This document shows positions 1-8,165 of a stretch of 23,194 nucleotides of DNA, in pieces. Each line of letters starts with the position of its first letter. Position 1 is the stretch's first letter. The DNA comes from Candidatus Cloacimonadota bacterium. Lineage in GTDB: Bacteria; Cloacimonadota; Cloacimonadia; Cloacimonadales; TCS61. The position numbers were made by a program, and so were the translations under genes. Under the pieces are notes generated by a model. That model saw nothing but the letters and a program-made list of their open reading frames with translations, searched no databases and was not told the origin of the DNA. The stretch spans positions 1 through 23,194 of the forward strand of contig JAFGMF010000288.1 of the NCBI GenBank assembly GCA_016927675.1, written 5' to 3'.

Positions 1-1251
1 AAAAGCGTTAAAGACAAGCATTATAAAGCCAAAGACAGAGTTTTGTATTATCTTGATCTGGGCATGTTGTACTATTACAATCAGGAACCGGAAATAAGTA
101 ATGAAACTCTTTCCAAAGCAGAAATCGGGATAGATGAAAATTACACCAAGAGCATTTCGAAAGCAGCAGTATCATTTCTGCTTAACGATAATGCACTGGA
201 CTATGCCGGAGAGGATTATGAGGATATTTATCTTAATATCTTCAAATCACTTAATTATCTAACTTTAGGCAGCTTCGACGGTGCCTTTGTTGAAATCCGC
301 CGCATTAACAACAAACTCGATGGTCTGGAAGACAAGTATAAAAAAATGGCGGAAAGTTATCAGAACACTGAAAACAACAAAGCTAAATTCACAACTGCAG
401 AGAACCGCTTTCATAATGATGCTCTGGGCAGATATCTAAGCATGCTCATCTACCGTGCCGAAGGAAAGCTGGATGATGCCAGGATTGACAGCAATAAACT
501 GTCTGATGCCTGGACCCAGCAAAGCCACATTTATAATTTTCCCAAACCCGATCTGAGTAATTTTCTGGAACCTACAGACAAAGCCCGGCTCAATATCATC
601 GGTTTCTGTGGCAAATCACCTGTGAAAAAAGCTAAAACACTTTATATCCATACAGAAAAAAATCTGATCATCGTGGCAACAACAGAGCGCAAACCGGAAG
701 GTGAAACAACTGTCGGTTTTCTTAATGCCCTTCCCTGGGAAGGTGTACAGAAGGGTTATCACTTCAAATTTCAACTTCCCTTTATCGAAGAAGTTAATTC
801 CAATGTCGGTTCGATCAGAGTCGTTGTGAATGAAAGTCAGTCTGTTGAACTTAGTCTTCTCGAGGATTTTGGTAAAGTGGCGGTTGAGACTTTTAAACTC
901 AAAGAGCCGCTGATCTATACTAAAACCATTGCCAGAACAGTGATCAAGGGTCTGTTTGCTGAAAAACGCAAGGAAGAAATGGAGAAGAAAATTGCCAATC
1001 CACTGCTGGGACTGGCAGCAAGATTGGCAACCGATGCCGCTGTTGATGCTACCGAAAACGCAGATCTCCGCATCTCCAGATTCTTCCCCGATCAAGCCAG
1101 AATAGCCGAAATTCTGGTTGAACCGGGATGCCATCAGCTGAAAATTGAATATTACTCGAAAAATGGCACTCTTCTTTTTGTTGATGACTTTGGCATGATA
1201 GATGTCAAAAAAAATGATCTCAACCTGATCAAATCCTGTTATCTGAATTAA
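1..1251 (+). CDS. COG3014-like envelope protein with TPR-like repeats, N-terminus outside the window
   Basis: The reading frame is open from base 1 (aaa agc gtt ...), so the gene begins upstream; a TTG at 43 is internal rather than a convincing start. About 416 residues are visible. The first ~170 are helical and TPR-like (YYLDLGMLYYYNQE; SLNYLTLGSFDGAFVEIRRINN), followed by a beta-rich second half. The C-terminal part has the pattern I associate with COG3014 proteins: a small-residue helix (NPLLGLAARLATDAAVDA), an ADLRISRFFPDQARIAEI segment matching the usual 'AD-R-W-xLPAxIxLAR' block, then VEPG and a final beta-rich stretch. Function is unknown; members are envelope proteins often encoded beside CsgG- and LPP20-type lipoproteins. 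An LPP20-type gene follows after 65 bp, which supports the call. The family assignment is by remembered motif only. Confidence 0.6.
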   Translation, partial: KSVKDKHYKAKDRVLYYLDLGMLYYYNQEPEISNETLSKAEIGIDENYTKSISKAAVSFLLNDNALDYAGEDYEDIYLNIFKSLNYLTLGSFDGAFVEIRRINNKLDGLEDKYKKMAESYQNTENNKAKFTTAENRFHNDALGRYLSMLIYRAEGKLDDARIDSNKLSDAWTQQSHIYNFPKPDLSNFLEPTDKARLNIIGFCGKSPVKKAKTLYIHTEKNLIIVATTERKPEGETTVGFLNALPWEGVQKGYHFKFQLPFIEEVNSNVGSIRVVVNESQSVELSLLEDFGKVAVETFKLKEPLIYTKTIARTVIKGLFAEKRKEEMEKKIANPLLGLAARLATDAAVDATENADLRISRFFPDQARIAEILVEPGCHQLKIEYYSKNGTLLFVDDFGMIDVKKNDLNLIKSCYLN

Positions 1252-1304
1252 TAAACGATCGGAATTCCGTTTTTAAGTTGCTGGAAGTTTAAATAAACTA
1301 TCAT

Positions 1305-1310
1305 GAGGTG
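1305..1310 (+). promoter_or_regulatory. Ribosome binding site GAGGTG that decides the LPP20 start
   Basis: GAGGTG lies 6 nt before the ATG at 1317. A possible GTG start at 1308 falls inside this Shine-Dalgarno sequence, so the longer reading is rejected and ATG 1317 is preferred. The same arrangement recurs before batE. Confidence 0.7.
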
Positions 1311-1316
1311 AACGCT

Positions 1317-2348
1317 ATGCAAAAGATTATCATATATTTTCTGATAACTTTACTGCTTCTTTCCTGTGCAGTTCAGGCTAAAAGCAAGAAAAGCAAGGAT
1401 TCGATACCCGAATGGCTGAACGATCCTAAATCAGTTTATCCGGAGCAGCTTTATCTAAGCGCAATCGGAGAAGGCGATTCCCGTTCGGAAGCAGAAAATT
1501 ACGCTGCTGCCAATCTGGCCAAAATCTTTGAATCAAAGGTTAAAACAGATGAGCTGATCAATCAGCGTTACCAGGAATTGATAACTACTGATGACTTTTC
1601 ATACGAAGATCAGACAGACGTTTCCAAAAGTGTTCAGATAAATTCTGAGCAGACTTTGTTCAATATCCAATTCGCCGAAAGTTACACAGACAAACTCGGC
1701 AGAGTGCACGTGCTGGCATATCTACCCAGAATGAAAACAGGTGAACTCTACGAAGAAAAAATCCTGAACAATGCAGAAAGGATCGCTTATTTCCTCAAAA
1801 GTAAAGATCAGGATGATGACGTACTGGTAAAATATTCGGCTGTCAGCGCCGCTGCAGCCATCAGTGCCAACAACGAAGTGCTTCTGGATCAATTAAGCAT
1901 CATCTCTCCCGATACGAAAGAATTTATCCAGCTTGATTATCAACACGATCAAATCATGAAAGAAGCTTCCCGGGCAGCAAAGGACATCAAATTCAAACTG
2001 AATATCACCAACGATACGGATAATAAAATCGGGATCATCATGGATGAGATGTTCACCGATCTTGGCTTTGTCATGGCTGAACCCGCCATCATTAAAGTCG
2101 ATGGAGAAATTACCTTCGAGGAAACCGAACTTGCCCGTGATGATGATTATATCTTTGCCCGATATGAACTTCAGCTTAAAATCAGAGATCCGCAGGATAA
2201 TATTATCGCTGCTCTGTCCGAGAGTGGACGGGAAGGGCATAATACCTACCTTGAAGCCAAAGAAAGAGCGATCAGGACCCTGAAAAAAAAGATCAGGAAT
2301 TCTCTGCAGAAAAAAATTCTGTCATACTTCAATAATCTTGCTTGCTGA
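1317..2348 (+). CDS. LPP20-family putative lipoprotein
   Basis: 343 residues from ATG 1317, chosen because GAGGTG sits 6 nt upstream. The N-terminus is a short hydrophobic signal (IIIYFLITLLLLSC) ending in a lipobox-like L-L-S-C with Cys17. Leu at -2 is not ideal, so cleavage by signal peptidase I near AVQA-K is an alternative. Residues ~29-75 carry the LPP20 hallmark: IPEWLNDP, then YLSAIGEGDSRSEAENYAAANLAKIFESKV, as in small outer-membrane LPP20/LpoB-neighbour lipoproteins. The C-terminal ~130 residues are beta-rich (LNITNDTDNKIGIIMDEM; YELQLKIRD) and end in a basic helix. The role is unknown. Pairing with the COG3014-like gene suggests a shared outer-membrane or periplasmic complex. A further CsgG-like partner may lie upstream of the window. 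The 65-bp gap before it shows no strong terminator. Confidence 0.72.
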   Translation: MQKIIIYFLITLLLLSCAVQAKSKKSKDSIPEWLNDPKSVYPEQLYLSAIGEGDSRSEAENYAAANLAKIFESKVKTDELINQRYQELITTDDFSYEDQTDVSKSVQINSEQTLFNIQFAESYTDKLGRVHVLAYLPRMKTGELYEEKILNNAERIAYFLKSKDQDDDVLVKYSAVSAAAAISANNEVLLDQLSIISPDTKEFIQLDYQHDQIMKEASRAAKDIKFKLNITNDTDNKIGIIMDEMFTDLGFVMAEPAIIKVDGEITFEETELARDDDYIFARYELQLKIRDPQDNIIAALSESGREGHNTYLEAKERAIRTLKKKIRNSLQKKILSYFNNLAC

Positions 2349-2470
2349 TCTGATCCTGTTTGTTATATTATATCAGATAAAATCTTATATTATAATAATA
2401 TGAAGTTCATGATAATCATATTCTCAGCTAAAAAATCTTCCCATTATCATATTTTTAGAGGATTATTGCC
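2349..2470. other. AT-rich intergenic spacer before the YjbQ gene
   Basis: 122 bp of very AT-rich DNA. It contains TATAAT at 2391-2396 and TTGTTA at 2360-2365, but they are 25 bp apart, too far for one sigma-70-type promoter. A TAAAAT at 2378-2383 is too close to the same -35. A promoter for the downstream gene is likely here but I cannot define it. I see no hairpin followed by a T run. Confidence 0.3.
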
Positions 2471-2887
2471 ATGAAGTCATACCGCAAAGAACTTTGGTTC
2501 ACTACCGCTAGTCGCAGAGAACTGATAAATATCACAGCTAAAATCAGAGAATGTCTGCAGGAGAGTAAGATCCGGGAAGGGCTCTGCCTGGTTAATGCCA
2601 TGCATATTACAGCCAGTGTTTTCATTAATGATGATGAATCCGGTTTACATGACGATTTTGAGAAATGGCTGGAAAAACTTGCTCCGGAAAAACCATATTC
2701 ACAATACCGGCATAATGGTTTTGAAGACAATGCAGACGCCCATCTTAAAAGAACTGTCATGGGCAGGGAAGTGGTGATTGCAGTAACCTCCGGGGAACTC
2801 GATTTCGGTCCCTGGGAACAGATATTTTACGGAGAATTTGACGGTAAAAGAGCCAAACGAGTGCTTGTTAAGATCATCGGTGACTGA
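2471..2887 (+). CDS. yjbQ: YjbQ/UPF0047 family protein
   Basis: 138 residues, the normal length for the UPF0047 (YjbQ) family, a small homotrimeric beta-rich protein. E. coli YjbQ has been linked to weak thiamine-phosphate synthase activity, but the physiological substrate is not settled. Signature segments: AMHITASVFINDDE (residues ~43-56, matching the family H-T-A-x-x-x-x-N-E block with His45), EDNADAHLKRTVMG (~85-98, the conserved D-N-x-D-x-H block) and GELDFGPWEQIFYGEFDGKRAKRV (~108-131, matching G-x-L-x-L-G-x-W-Q ... E-F-D-G-x-R). The start is ATG 2471 with AGAGGA at 2457-2462, 8 nt upstream. It stands apart from the LPP20 gene (122 bp) and converges with the M23 gene, leaving 41 bp between stops with no evident terminator hairpin. 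Confidence 0.9.
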   Translation: MKSYRKELWFTTASRRELINITAKIRECLQESKIREGLCLVNAMHITASVFINDDESGLHDDFEKWLEKLAPEKPYSQYRHNGFEDNADAHLKRTVMGREVVIAVTSGELDFGPWEQIFYGEFDGKRAKRVLVKIIGD

Positions 2888-2928
2888 TGGACGGAAAAAT
2901 ATCGAAGAAAACCAGACAGGTGTGAATT

Positions 2929-3807
2929 CTAAGGATCTTCATCGTTTTCATCCATCTGTTTCTGTCTGCTGAAACTGAAGAAACGCTCCTGCATTTCGAG
3001 AAACAAAGCCGGATCAATTCTTCGCCCGTTCCAGTCAACTCCCCAGTGAAGATGAGCTCCGGTAGATCGGCCGGTTGATCCCACCAACCCGATGACAGTC
3101 CCTTTATCAACCGGATCATCAATATTCACTGTAATTTCACTCAGATGCATATAGATTGAATTCAAGCCGCCACCATGATCGATCAGAACAAACTTTCCGT
3201 TGTAATAATAATCCCCAGTCAAGGCTATTTTACCATTTCCGGCTGCTTTTACTTCAGTACCGTAAGGACAGGCGAGATCGATTCCGTTATGGGGAGTTCT
3301 CGGCACATCGTTAATAATCCGCTGATTACCGAATTCGCTGCTGATCCTGGCACTGTCAACCGGTAAAGAGAGATCAAAGTCATAGAATACTGCATTTTTA
3401 TAGATCTTTTTCCGTGTATCAGTTATGGATCTGGATTCTTGACGAATTCTATTTTGAAGTTCAGGATCAGAAGGCTGATCTGTATATTTCTGAGGCAGGG
3501 ATGTGATCTTTTCCTGCCGATAAGTTCTTTGTTGAACATTAAGAGTCAGTTCGTACCGTTCACCATCTTCAAGCAGAATTGCCAGATGATGTTGATCTTC
3601 TGCGTCTCGATCAAAACCCAGGATAAAGACGTTACCGAAAACAGGAAGCTGCTCGTTGTTCAGTGATACTTCTTTAATTTCAGAAGAGCAGATACCTCTG
3701 ATCAGTCCTCCCTGAACAGAGTTTCCACTTAAATTGAGCAGCTCATTGATTTCTGTCTGAATCTGAACAACCCAGATAAGCACCAGAATCAGAATAAATG
3801 GTTTCAC
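2929..3807 (-). CDS. M23-family zinc metallopeptidase at the end of the Bat operon
   Basis: 292 residues. An N-terminal hydrophobic segment (residues 4-16) acts as signal peptide or anchor. It is followed by ~120 residues of unassigned beta-rich sequence, a short charged helix (~117-137) and the C-terminal LytM/M23 domain (~150-275). The zinc site is complete: His173 and Asp177 in PHNGIDLACP, His221 in YMHLSE, and His252/His254 in AHLHWG. An active peptidoglycan endopeptidase is therefore expected; family members cut stem-peptide cross-bridges in the periplasm. The start is GTG 3807, which overlaps the batE stop (GTGA), so translation is probably coupled; the SD is weak. The tail (RQKQMDENDEDP) is acidic. 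Its place directly after batE, which carries an SH3-like domain, suggests the Bat apparatus and cell-wall cleavage are linked, but that link is inferred. Confidence 0.9.
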   Translation of the reverse strand: MKPFILILVLIWVVQIQTEINELLNLSGNSVQGGLIRGICSSEIKEVSLNNEQLPVFGNVFILGFDRDAEDQHHLAILLEDGERYELTLNVQQRTYRQEKITSLPQKYTDQPSDPELQNRIRQESRSITDTRKKIYKNAVFYDFDLSLPVDSARISSEFGNQRIINDVPRTPHNGIDLACPYGTEVKAAGNGKIALTGDYYYNGKFVLIDHGGGLNSIYMHLSEITVNIDDPVDKGTVIGLVGSTGRSTGAHLHWGVDWNGRRIDPALFLEMQERFFSFSRQKQMDENDEDP

Positions 3808-4571
3808 GATTTATTAAAATCGATTATTTCAAATTTTGCTGATCTGATCCAGCCGCCCAAGCCATTAGGCAATTTAACCAGACTCCAATCGGCTTCATTT
3901 CTTTCGATCACAAGGATCATACCTTCGTGAATGGTAAAAACACGGGTAAATTCTTCGGAAGGACCACTGTAACCAATTGCTGTTCCGGCAATCAATACAG
4001 CTTCTTTGTTATTGCTGAACTCTGACCATTTCAGATAATTAAGCAGAACCAGAAAGAGGAAAGAGAAACCGATAATAAACAGAATAAATATCGGAACAGT
4101 TTTTTCCCTGTTTTTATAGCGAAGAATGATCAAATTTATCATTATCACGATCAGAAAGAAATTAACAAGCAGAATTAAAGCGGTAATGTGAGTAGGAAGA
4201 GATTTTACAAGTTTATGCCAGAATTCGGTCAAGGCATCATTTTCTATGATCTGTTTATCTTTGGTCAGGGTAAGGGCATAATCAAGGTTTCTCTGAGCCT
4301 GTTTATGATCAGAGCGGAGTTTCAATGCTTTTTTGTAATACAGAATTGATTTACCGAGCTGGTTAAGACGGAAATAACAGTTACCCAGATTATAATAGAG
4401 ATCAGCGTTCAGGATATTTTCGTTTTCCAGTTGCAGAAACAGTTCGAGTGACTTTGCATATTCCTTGTTTTCAAAAGCTGAAACGGCATGTTCGAAGATT
4501 TCTTCCTGATTCTGGGCTGTCAGTTGGAAAATCATCATCAGCGCTGAGAGCAATATTATCTTTCTAACCAT
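3804..4571 (-). CDS. batE: BatE: TPR, two membrane helices and SH3-like domain
   Basis: 255 residues from ATG 4571. A GTG two codons upstream lies within the GAGGTGA ribosome binding site and is rejected. The order of parts is: signal peptide (KIILLSALMMIFQLTAQ), TPR repeats ~24-105 with classical NADLYYNLGNCYFRLNQ and SILYYKKALKL, two transmembrane helices (~128-148 and ~159-180), then a bacterial SH3-like domain ~190-250 (GYSGPSEEFTRVFTIHEGM, WSLVKLPNGLGGWI). This TPR-TM-TM-SH3b layout is that of BatE in the Bacteroides aerotolerance operon. The TPR part should be periplasmic and the SH3 part may bind peptidoglycan or a peptide. The gene starts 7 bp after the batD stop and overlaps the M23 gene. 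The exact function of BatE is not established. Confidence 0.85.
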   Translation of the reverse strand: MVRKIILLSALMMIFQLTAQNQEEIFEHAVSAFENKEYAKSLELFLQLENENILNADLYYNLGNCYFRLNQLGKSILYYKKALKLRSDHKQAQRNLDYALTLTKDKQIIENDALTEFWHKLVKSLPTHITALILLVNFFLIVIMINLIILRYKNREKTVPIFILFIIGFSFLFLVLLNYLKWSEFSNNKEAVLIAGTAIGYSGPSEEFTRVFTIHEGMILVIERNEADWSLVKLPNGLGGWIRSAKFEIIDFNKS

Positions 4572-4573
4572 GT

Positions 4574-4580
4574 TCACCTC
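4574..4580 (-). promoter_or_regulatory. Ribosome binding site GAGGTGA for batE
   Basis: Read on the minus strand, GAGGTGA precedes ATG 4571 by 2 nt from its last base, about 6 nt from the GAGG core. It overlaps the batD stop codon (TGA at 4581-4579). Because its GTG is in frame with batE, a naive reading would start two codons too early. Confidence 0.7.
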
Positions 4581-6354
4581 AGATTTTAGCTTTTGAAAGG
4601 ATTAAAATGATCTGGCGAAGTCTTTCGTAATCATCATTTACTCTATCCGGCGAAAAACCGCCAGGCATAAATCTGGCTTGATCGCAATCCTGAAGATATT
4701 TTTCTATCTTGTCGGCAATTGTTTCTTCTAATGATGATAATTTCAACTTTGCTAATAGTTCAACCGTAGAAATACCGCGATTGACTTTCATTTTATCCGC
4801 AAGGTAATTGCAGAGACCGGAGTGGGAGGTGGAATAAAATCTGATATCTCGTTTTTCTGCCAGACTTGCAGCCTGTTTGATATATTTTCTAAATATTTTA
4901 GTGGCTCGTTTCTGGCGTAGATAATCACTGTCTCCACTTAGTTTCTGCATTTCTCTGGAATAGATCAGAGCAACCGGGATGGTCATGCTGATAAGCAACC
5001 AGATCATCCAATACCAGAATCTGTTGAGCAGAAGATTGTAGTCTGTTAATTCCGGATCGCGAATAATGAAGCCGATATCTCTTCCTTCCATTTCAACCAG
5101 AGATTGAGCTGTTCCGGTGGGAATATAAGCTTGATTTCCTTCAGCAATTGTCAGATTGAATAAAGGTGTTGAGATCGTTCTGAATTTTCCGTTTTGGGTA
5201 TCGAAGTAAGTGAATTCCACAGCAGGAATCACAAAATTGCCCTTTTCCTGTGCGATTGCCAGATATTTAATAACCTTTTTGCCAGAGACCTTATCTTCAT
5301 TCAATTCGGTGGTTATTTCAGGATCAAAAAAGCGGAGATAGTTTACATCCTCCAGAACCGGAGGATCAAGATGAGAAAGATTTCCCCTGCCCGATATCTC
5401 CATTGTATAAGTGAAAGAATCTCCTGTCCTCAATTCTGTATCGCTGATTTTCCCGGATATGGTAAATTGCCCGACAGCATTGGTATAATTGGCGGGACGT
5501 CCTTCTTCCGGAATATCGCTTACATTAAGAAAGGCTGTCTGGCTTCTGGCCGTATAAGCTTGGCTGGAGCCAAGATTAAATAAACTGTACGATTGTGTTC
5601 TCAGTTCAAGTTCCAGTTCTTGTTGAGGTAGGGGAATTCTGCCGCTGGATTGAGGATACAGAGCAATGCTTCTCAGCAGCATGGCATTATATATGATCCC
5701 GTTCCTGTTTACCCGGTGGAACTGGATCTTATCTGCCACATTGATGTCTTCTTTCCAGAAACCGCTGAAGTTCAATTCTTCCATCGACATATTGCGGATG
5801 TCATATCTGGTATAAAGTGTATAATCAACTTTTACCGGTTCATCCCTGTAAACATCCCATTTGTTGACAGTTGCTTCGATAAAGAGATTATCCCCGATAT
5901 CACCGGAATCGTTCTGATTATTTCTGTTCAGATCTTGTGATGTGGGTGGTTGAGGATCTGTAGACCCTGAAACGACAGTTATCTGGATTGGCTTAGTCGT
6001 TTGCTGTTGACTGCCGATCTTAACCGTCAGAGGTGGGATCAGAAACCTGCCTGTTTTCTGTGGTTGAAGAGAATATTTATAACTGATGGTAGAAGTTCTT
6101 TCCACCTTGCCATTGATAATGGATACACTTTCCCGGGTTGAGGAAGTACGACCGCGATAGTTAAACCCTTTGATCTGGGATACATCCGGTAGTTCGGGAT
6201 CGCTGATTTTGTCGGCAGAAATCTCAATCGTCAAGACAAGAATATCATTCAGTCCGATTTTGGTTTTATTAACATAGGCTTCTACTTCTAAAGCGGAAGA
6301 TAGAATGTGAAAACTGAACAATACGATCAGAAGAATTAACAATCTCGTTTTCAT
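4579..6354 (-). CDS. batD: BatD: large periplasmic protein with C-terminal membrane anchor
   Basis: 591 residues, the usual size for BatD (oxygen tolerance family). A signal peptide (LLILLIVLFSFHILSSA) is followed by three beta-sandwich-like modules that start alike: EVEAYVNKTKIGLNDILVLT (~23), FIEATVNKWDVYRDEPVKVD (~158) and GQFTISGKISDTELRTGDSF (~295). One transmembrane helix lies at ~446-465 (FWYWMIWLLISMTIPVALIY). A cytoplasmic helical tail of ~125 residues follows (RQKRATKIFRKYIKQAA; SGLCNYLADKM; RLRQIILIL). The bulk is thus periplasmic, consistent with BatD acting as the external partner of the VWA proteins BatA/BatB. The start is ATG 6354 with AAAGG upstream. It lies 14 bp after batC and 7 bp before batE. 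Biochemical function is unknown; the orthology call rests on architecture and gene order. Confidence 0.9.
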   Translation of the reverse strand: MKTRLLILLIVLFSFHILSSALEVEAYVNKTKIGLNDILVLTIEISADKISDPELPDVSQIKGFNYRGRTSSTRESVSIINGKVERTSTISYKYSLQPQKTGRFLIPPLTVKIGSQQQTTKPIQITVVSGSTDPQPPTSQDLNRNNQNDSGDIGDNLFIEATVNKWDVYRDEPVKVDYTLYTRYDIRNMSMEELNFSGFWKEDINVADKIQFHRVNRNGIIYNAMLLRSIALYPQSSGRIPLPQQELELELRTQSYSLFNLGSSQAYTARSQTAFLNVSDIPEEGRPANYTNAVGQFTISGKISDTELRTGDSFTYTMEISGRGNLSHLDPPVLEDVNYLRFFDPEITTELNEDKVSGKKVIKYLAIAQEKGNFVIPAVEFTYFDTQNGKFRTISTPLFNLTIAEGNQAYIPTGTAQSLVEMEGRDIGFIIRDPELTDYNLLLNRFWYWMIWLLISMTIPVALIYSREMQKLSGDSDYLRQKRATKIFRKYIKQAASLAEKRDIRFYSTSHSGLCNYLADKMKVNRGISTVELLAKLKLSSLEETIADKIEKYLQDCDQARFMPGGFSPDRVNDDYERLRQIILILSKAKI

Positions 6355-6368
6355 AAGCTGCCTTTTAA

Positions 6369-7133
6369 TTACCAGTATTTACCCTTTTTCGCTTTATCGA
6401 TATTCTTTTGCTCGAGCATTTTCTTCATTTCTTCTTTTTCTTTAGCCAGAAGTGCTTTCAGCAGTCTTTCTGCATCTTCCAGCTGTTTCTGCTCTTCTTC
6501 AGATTTCTCCGGTTGCTGCTGTTGTTCCTGAGGTTCTTCCTGATTCTGATCCTGATCCTGTTTCTGCTGTTGTTCCTGTTGTTTTTCCTGATCCTGCTCA
6601 TCCTGCTGATCGGAATCCTGAGGTTTATCCTGCTTATCCTGTTTTTCCTGATCTTGCTGCTCGTCATCTTTATTCTGATCCTGTTGCTGCTGTTGCTGTT
6701 GCTGCAGAAATCGCCGTGCCAGTTCGTAATTATACCGGGCATCATCATTATCAGGATTGAGTTTAAGAGCTGCCAGATAATTCTCCAGAGCTGTTTTGTA
6801 ATCCTGCTGCTGAAATTTGACATTGCCCAGATTCTGATATATTTCACTCAGATCTTTTGTTTTGTCATCTTTCAGAGCAAGTTTATATGTATTTTCCGCA
6901 TCTTCCAGTTTACCATTTTGATATTGGGCATTGCCCAGATTAAAAAGCAATCTGCCGTCATGAGGATATTTCAGTGAATTTTCTCTGTATTTAGCTTCAG
7001 AATCTTCAAATTTCTCTGCTTGATAATACTTGGTCCCTCTGAGATTTTCCAGAGCTTTATCATAAGTGAGAATACCTGCGTTCAAGCTGAGCGCAGAAAC
7101 CAGTATAAAAATCAAGGCTGATGATCTGATCAA
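6369..7133 (-). CDS. batC: BatC: TPR protein with long Gln/Asp/Glu/Lys-rich linker
   Basis: 254 residues from TTG 7133. TTG is preferred because AAAAGGG lies ~7 nt upstream, the first residues form a signal peptide (SSALIFILVSALSLNAG), and no ATG precedes the TPR part. TTG overlaps the batB stop (TTGA). Residues ~35-142 are TPR repeats (RLLFNLGNAQYQNGKLEDAE; YQNLGNVKFQQQDYKTALEN). Residues ~144-219 are almost entirely Q, D, E, K with a run of eight Gln. Residues ~220-254 form a charged helix ending KKGKYW; a terminal -W is typical of BatC. TPRs suggest a periplasmic scaffold for the Bat VWA proteins. The linker is low complexity and its length is likely variable between strains. No catalytic motif is visible. 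Confidence 0.85.
   Translation of the reverse strand: MIRSSALIFILVSALSLNAGILTYDKALENLRGTKYYQAEKFEDSEAKYRENSLKYPHDGRLLFNLGNAQYQNGKLEDAENTYKLALKDDKTKDLSEIYQNLGNVKFQQQDYKTALENYLAALKLNPDNDDARYNYELARRFLQQQQQQQQDQNKDDEQQDQEKQDKQDKPQDSDQQDEQDQEKQQEQQQKQDQDQNQEEPQEQQQQPEKSEEEQKQLEDAERLLKALLAKEKEEMKKMLEQKNIDKAKKGKYW
6477..6704 (-). repeat. Low-complexity Gln/Asp/Glu/Lys coding tract in batC
   Basis: About 230 bp encoding residues ~144-219 of BatC. The plus strand is pyrimidine-rich with recurring CTG/TTG/CTGATC units; the minus strand is correspondingly CAG/CAA/GAT-rich. Codons alternate between synonyms (CAG, CAA), so this is not a pure trinucleotide repeat. It generates long Leu/Phe-rich open frames on the other strand that are artefacts. 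Confidence 0.85.
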
Positions 7134-8146
7134 TCTATTACCCTTTTCAGTTTAATTTTTTTTCTGTTATTGATTAACATCTCTAAAAACAGCAAAATTA
7201 AAGCTATGATCACAAAATATTTATACTGTTCCTTATAATGGAGAAATTCTTTAGAGTCAAACTTCTTTTTTTCAATCGATCCAATCTGATTTAAAATCTC
7301 ATATATTTCTGATTGTGATGGAGTAACAGGATAAAACCTGCCGTTGCCAATTCTGGCTATCTGGCTCAAATTAGCCACATCCAATCGGGTTAAAACAATA
7401 TTTCCCTTATCATCTTTGGCATATTCCACATTTCCCTGAGCGTCTCTTAATGGGATTGTACTTCCTTCCGGGGAACCAATTCCCAGGGTATAAATTACTG
7501 CACTTCTTTCGGCAGCTTGTTTACTTGCATCGATGGCATTTTCGGCAAGATCTTCGCCATCACTGACGATGATGATCACCTTATGTTTTTCCTTTTCGCC
7601 GAAGAGAGATAATGCCATTTCGACAGCACCGCCGATATCTGTTCCATAAGAAGGAACAGTCTCTGTATCAAGCAGACTCAGAAACAGTTTAACAGCTCCA
7701 TAATCGTCTGTTAATGGGCATTGGATGAAACTGTCCCCAGCAAAAGCAATCAGAGCTATCCGATCTCCCCGCAACTGATCAACAAACAGAGATATCTGAT
7801 CCTTTGCCCGGTCGATCCTGCTTGGCTGAAGATCCTGAGCATCCATGCTTTTCGAGACATCTACGCAGATAATGATATCTATTCCTTCTTTTTTGATGAT
7901 CTGGATCTCTTTACCCCATTGAGGACGGGCAGCGGAGATGATCAGAAAGAACAGAGCTGAGATGAGAAGAAAACTCCTCAGGTTCCAGTGGAATATCGAA
8001 AATTCCTGCATATAAAATGGATAGAACCGATTATCGGCGAATTTTCTGAAATATTTCTTCCGGATCGATCCGGACAGAGTAAGCAGAAAAAACATTACCG
8101 GAATCAGTACCAGCAGAATCAGTATGTATGCATCACCCCATCTCAT
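7130..8146 (-). CDS. batB: BatB: membrane-anchored VWA-domain protein
   Basis: 338 residues. Two N-terminal transmembrane helices (~7-24 and ~58-72) are followed by the AARPQWG segment typical of BatA/BatB, then a von Willebrand factor A domain (~88-290) and a C-terminal transmembrane helix (~310-324). The metal-ion-dependent adhesion site is complete: Asp96-x-Ser98-x-Ser100 in DVSKSM, Thr169 in YGTD, and Asp196 in VSDGED, so divalent metal and ligand binding is expected. VWA proteins of this type work with MoxR AAA ATPases. The start is ATG 8146 with AGGAGAG 4 nt upstream. It lies 19 bp after batA and overlaps batC. Clients of the complex are unknown. BatA and BatB are tandem paralogues. Confidence 0.92.
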   Translation of the reverse strand: MRWGDAYILILLVLIPVMFFLLTLSGSIRKKYFRKFADNRFYPFYMQEFSIFHWNLRSFLLISALFFLIISAARPQWGKEIQIIKKEGIDIIICVDVSKSMDAQDLQPSRIDRAKDQISLFVDQLRGDRIALIAFAGDSFIQCPLTDDYGAVKLFLSLLDTETVPSYGTDIGGAVEMALSLFGEKEKHKVIIIVSDGEDLAENAIDASKQAAERSAVIYTLGIGSPEGSTIPLRDAQGNVEYAKDDKGNIVLTRLDVANLSQIARIGNGRFYPVTPSQSEIYEILNQIGSIEKKKFDSKEFLHYKEQYKYFVIIALILLFLEMLINNRKKIKLKRVID

Positions 8147-8165
8147 TTAACTCTCCTGAATTCCA

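Noticed and set aside
616..1134. 172-codon minus-strand open frame inside the COG3014-like gene
   Set aside because: Cys/Phe-rich shadow of a well supported plus-strand gene, with no ribosome binding site or recognisable domain.
1260..1274. Palindrome CGGAATTCCG followed by five T, as a terminator after the COG3014-like gene
   Set aside because: The stem would be 3 bp with a 4-nt AATT loop, or no loop at all; far too weak for an intrinsic terminator.
2888..2928. Bidirectional terminator between the converging yjbQ and M23 genes
   Set aside because: No inverted repeat with a T run is visible on either strand in the 41 bp.
6408..6977. 189-codon plus-strand open frame rich in Leu, Phe and Ile
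   Set aside because: It is the complement of the Gln/Asp-rich linker and TPR part of batC; the composition is explained by CAG/CAA/GAT codons read backwards and there is no ribosome binding site.
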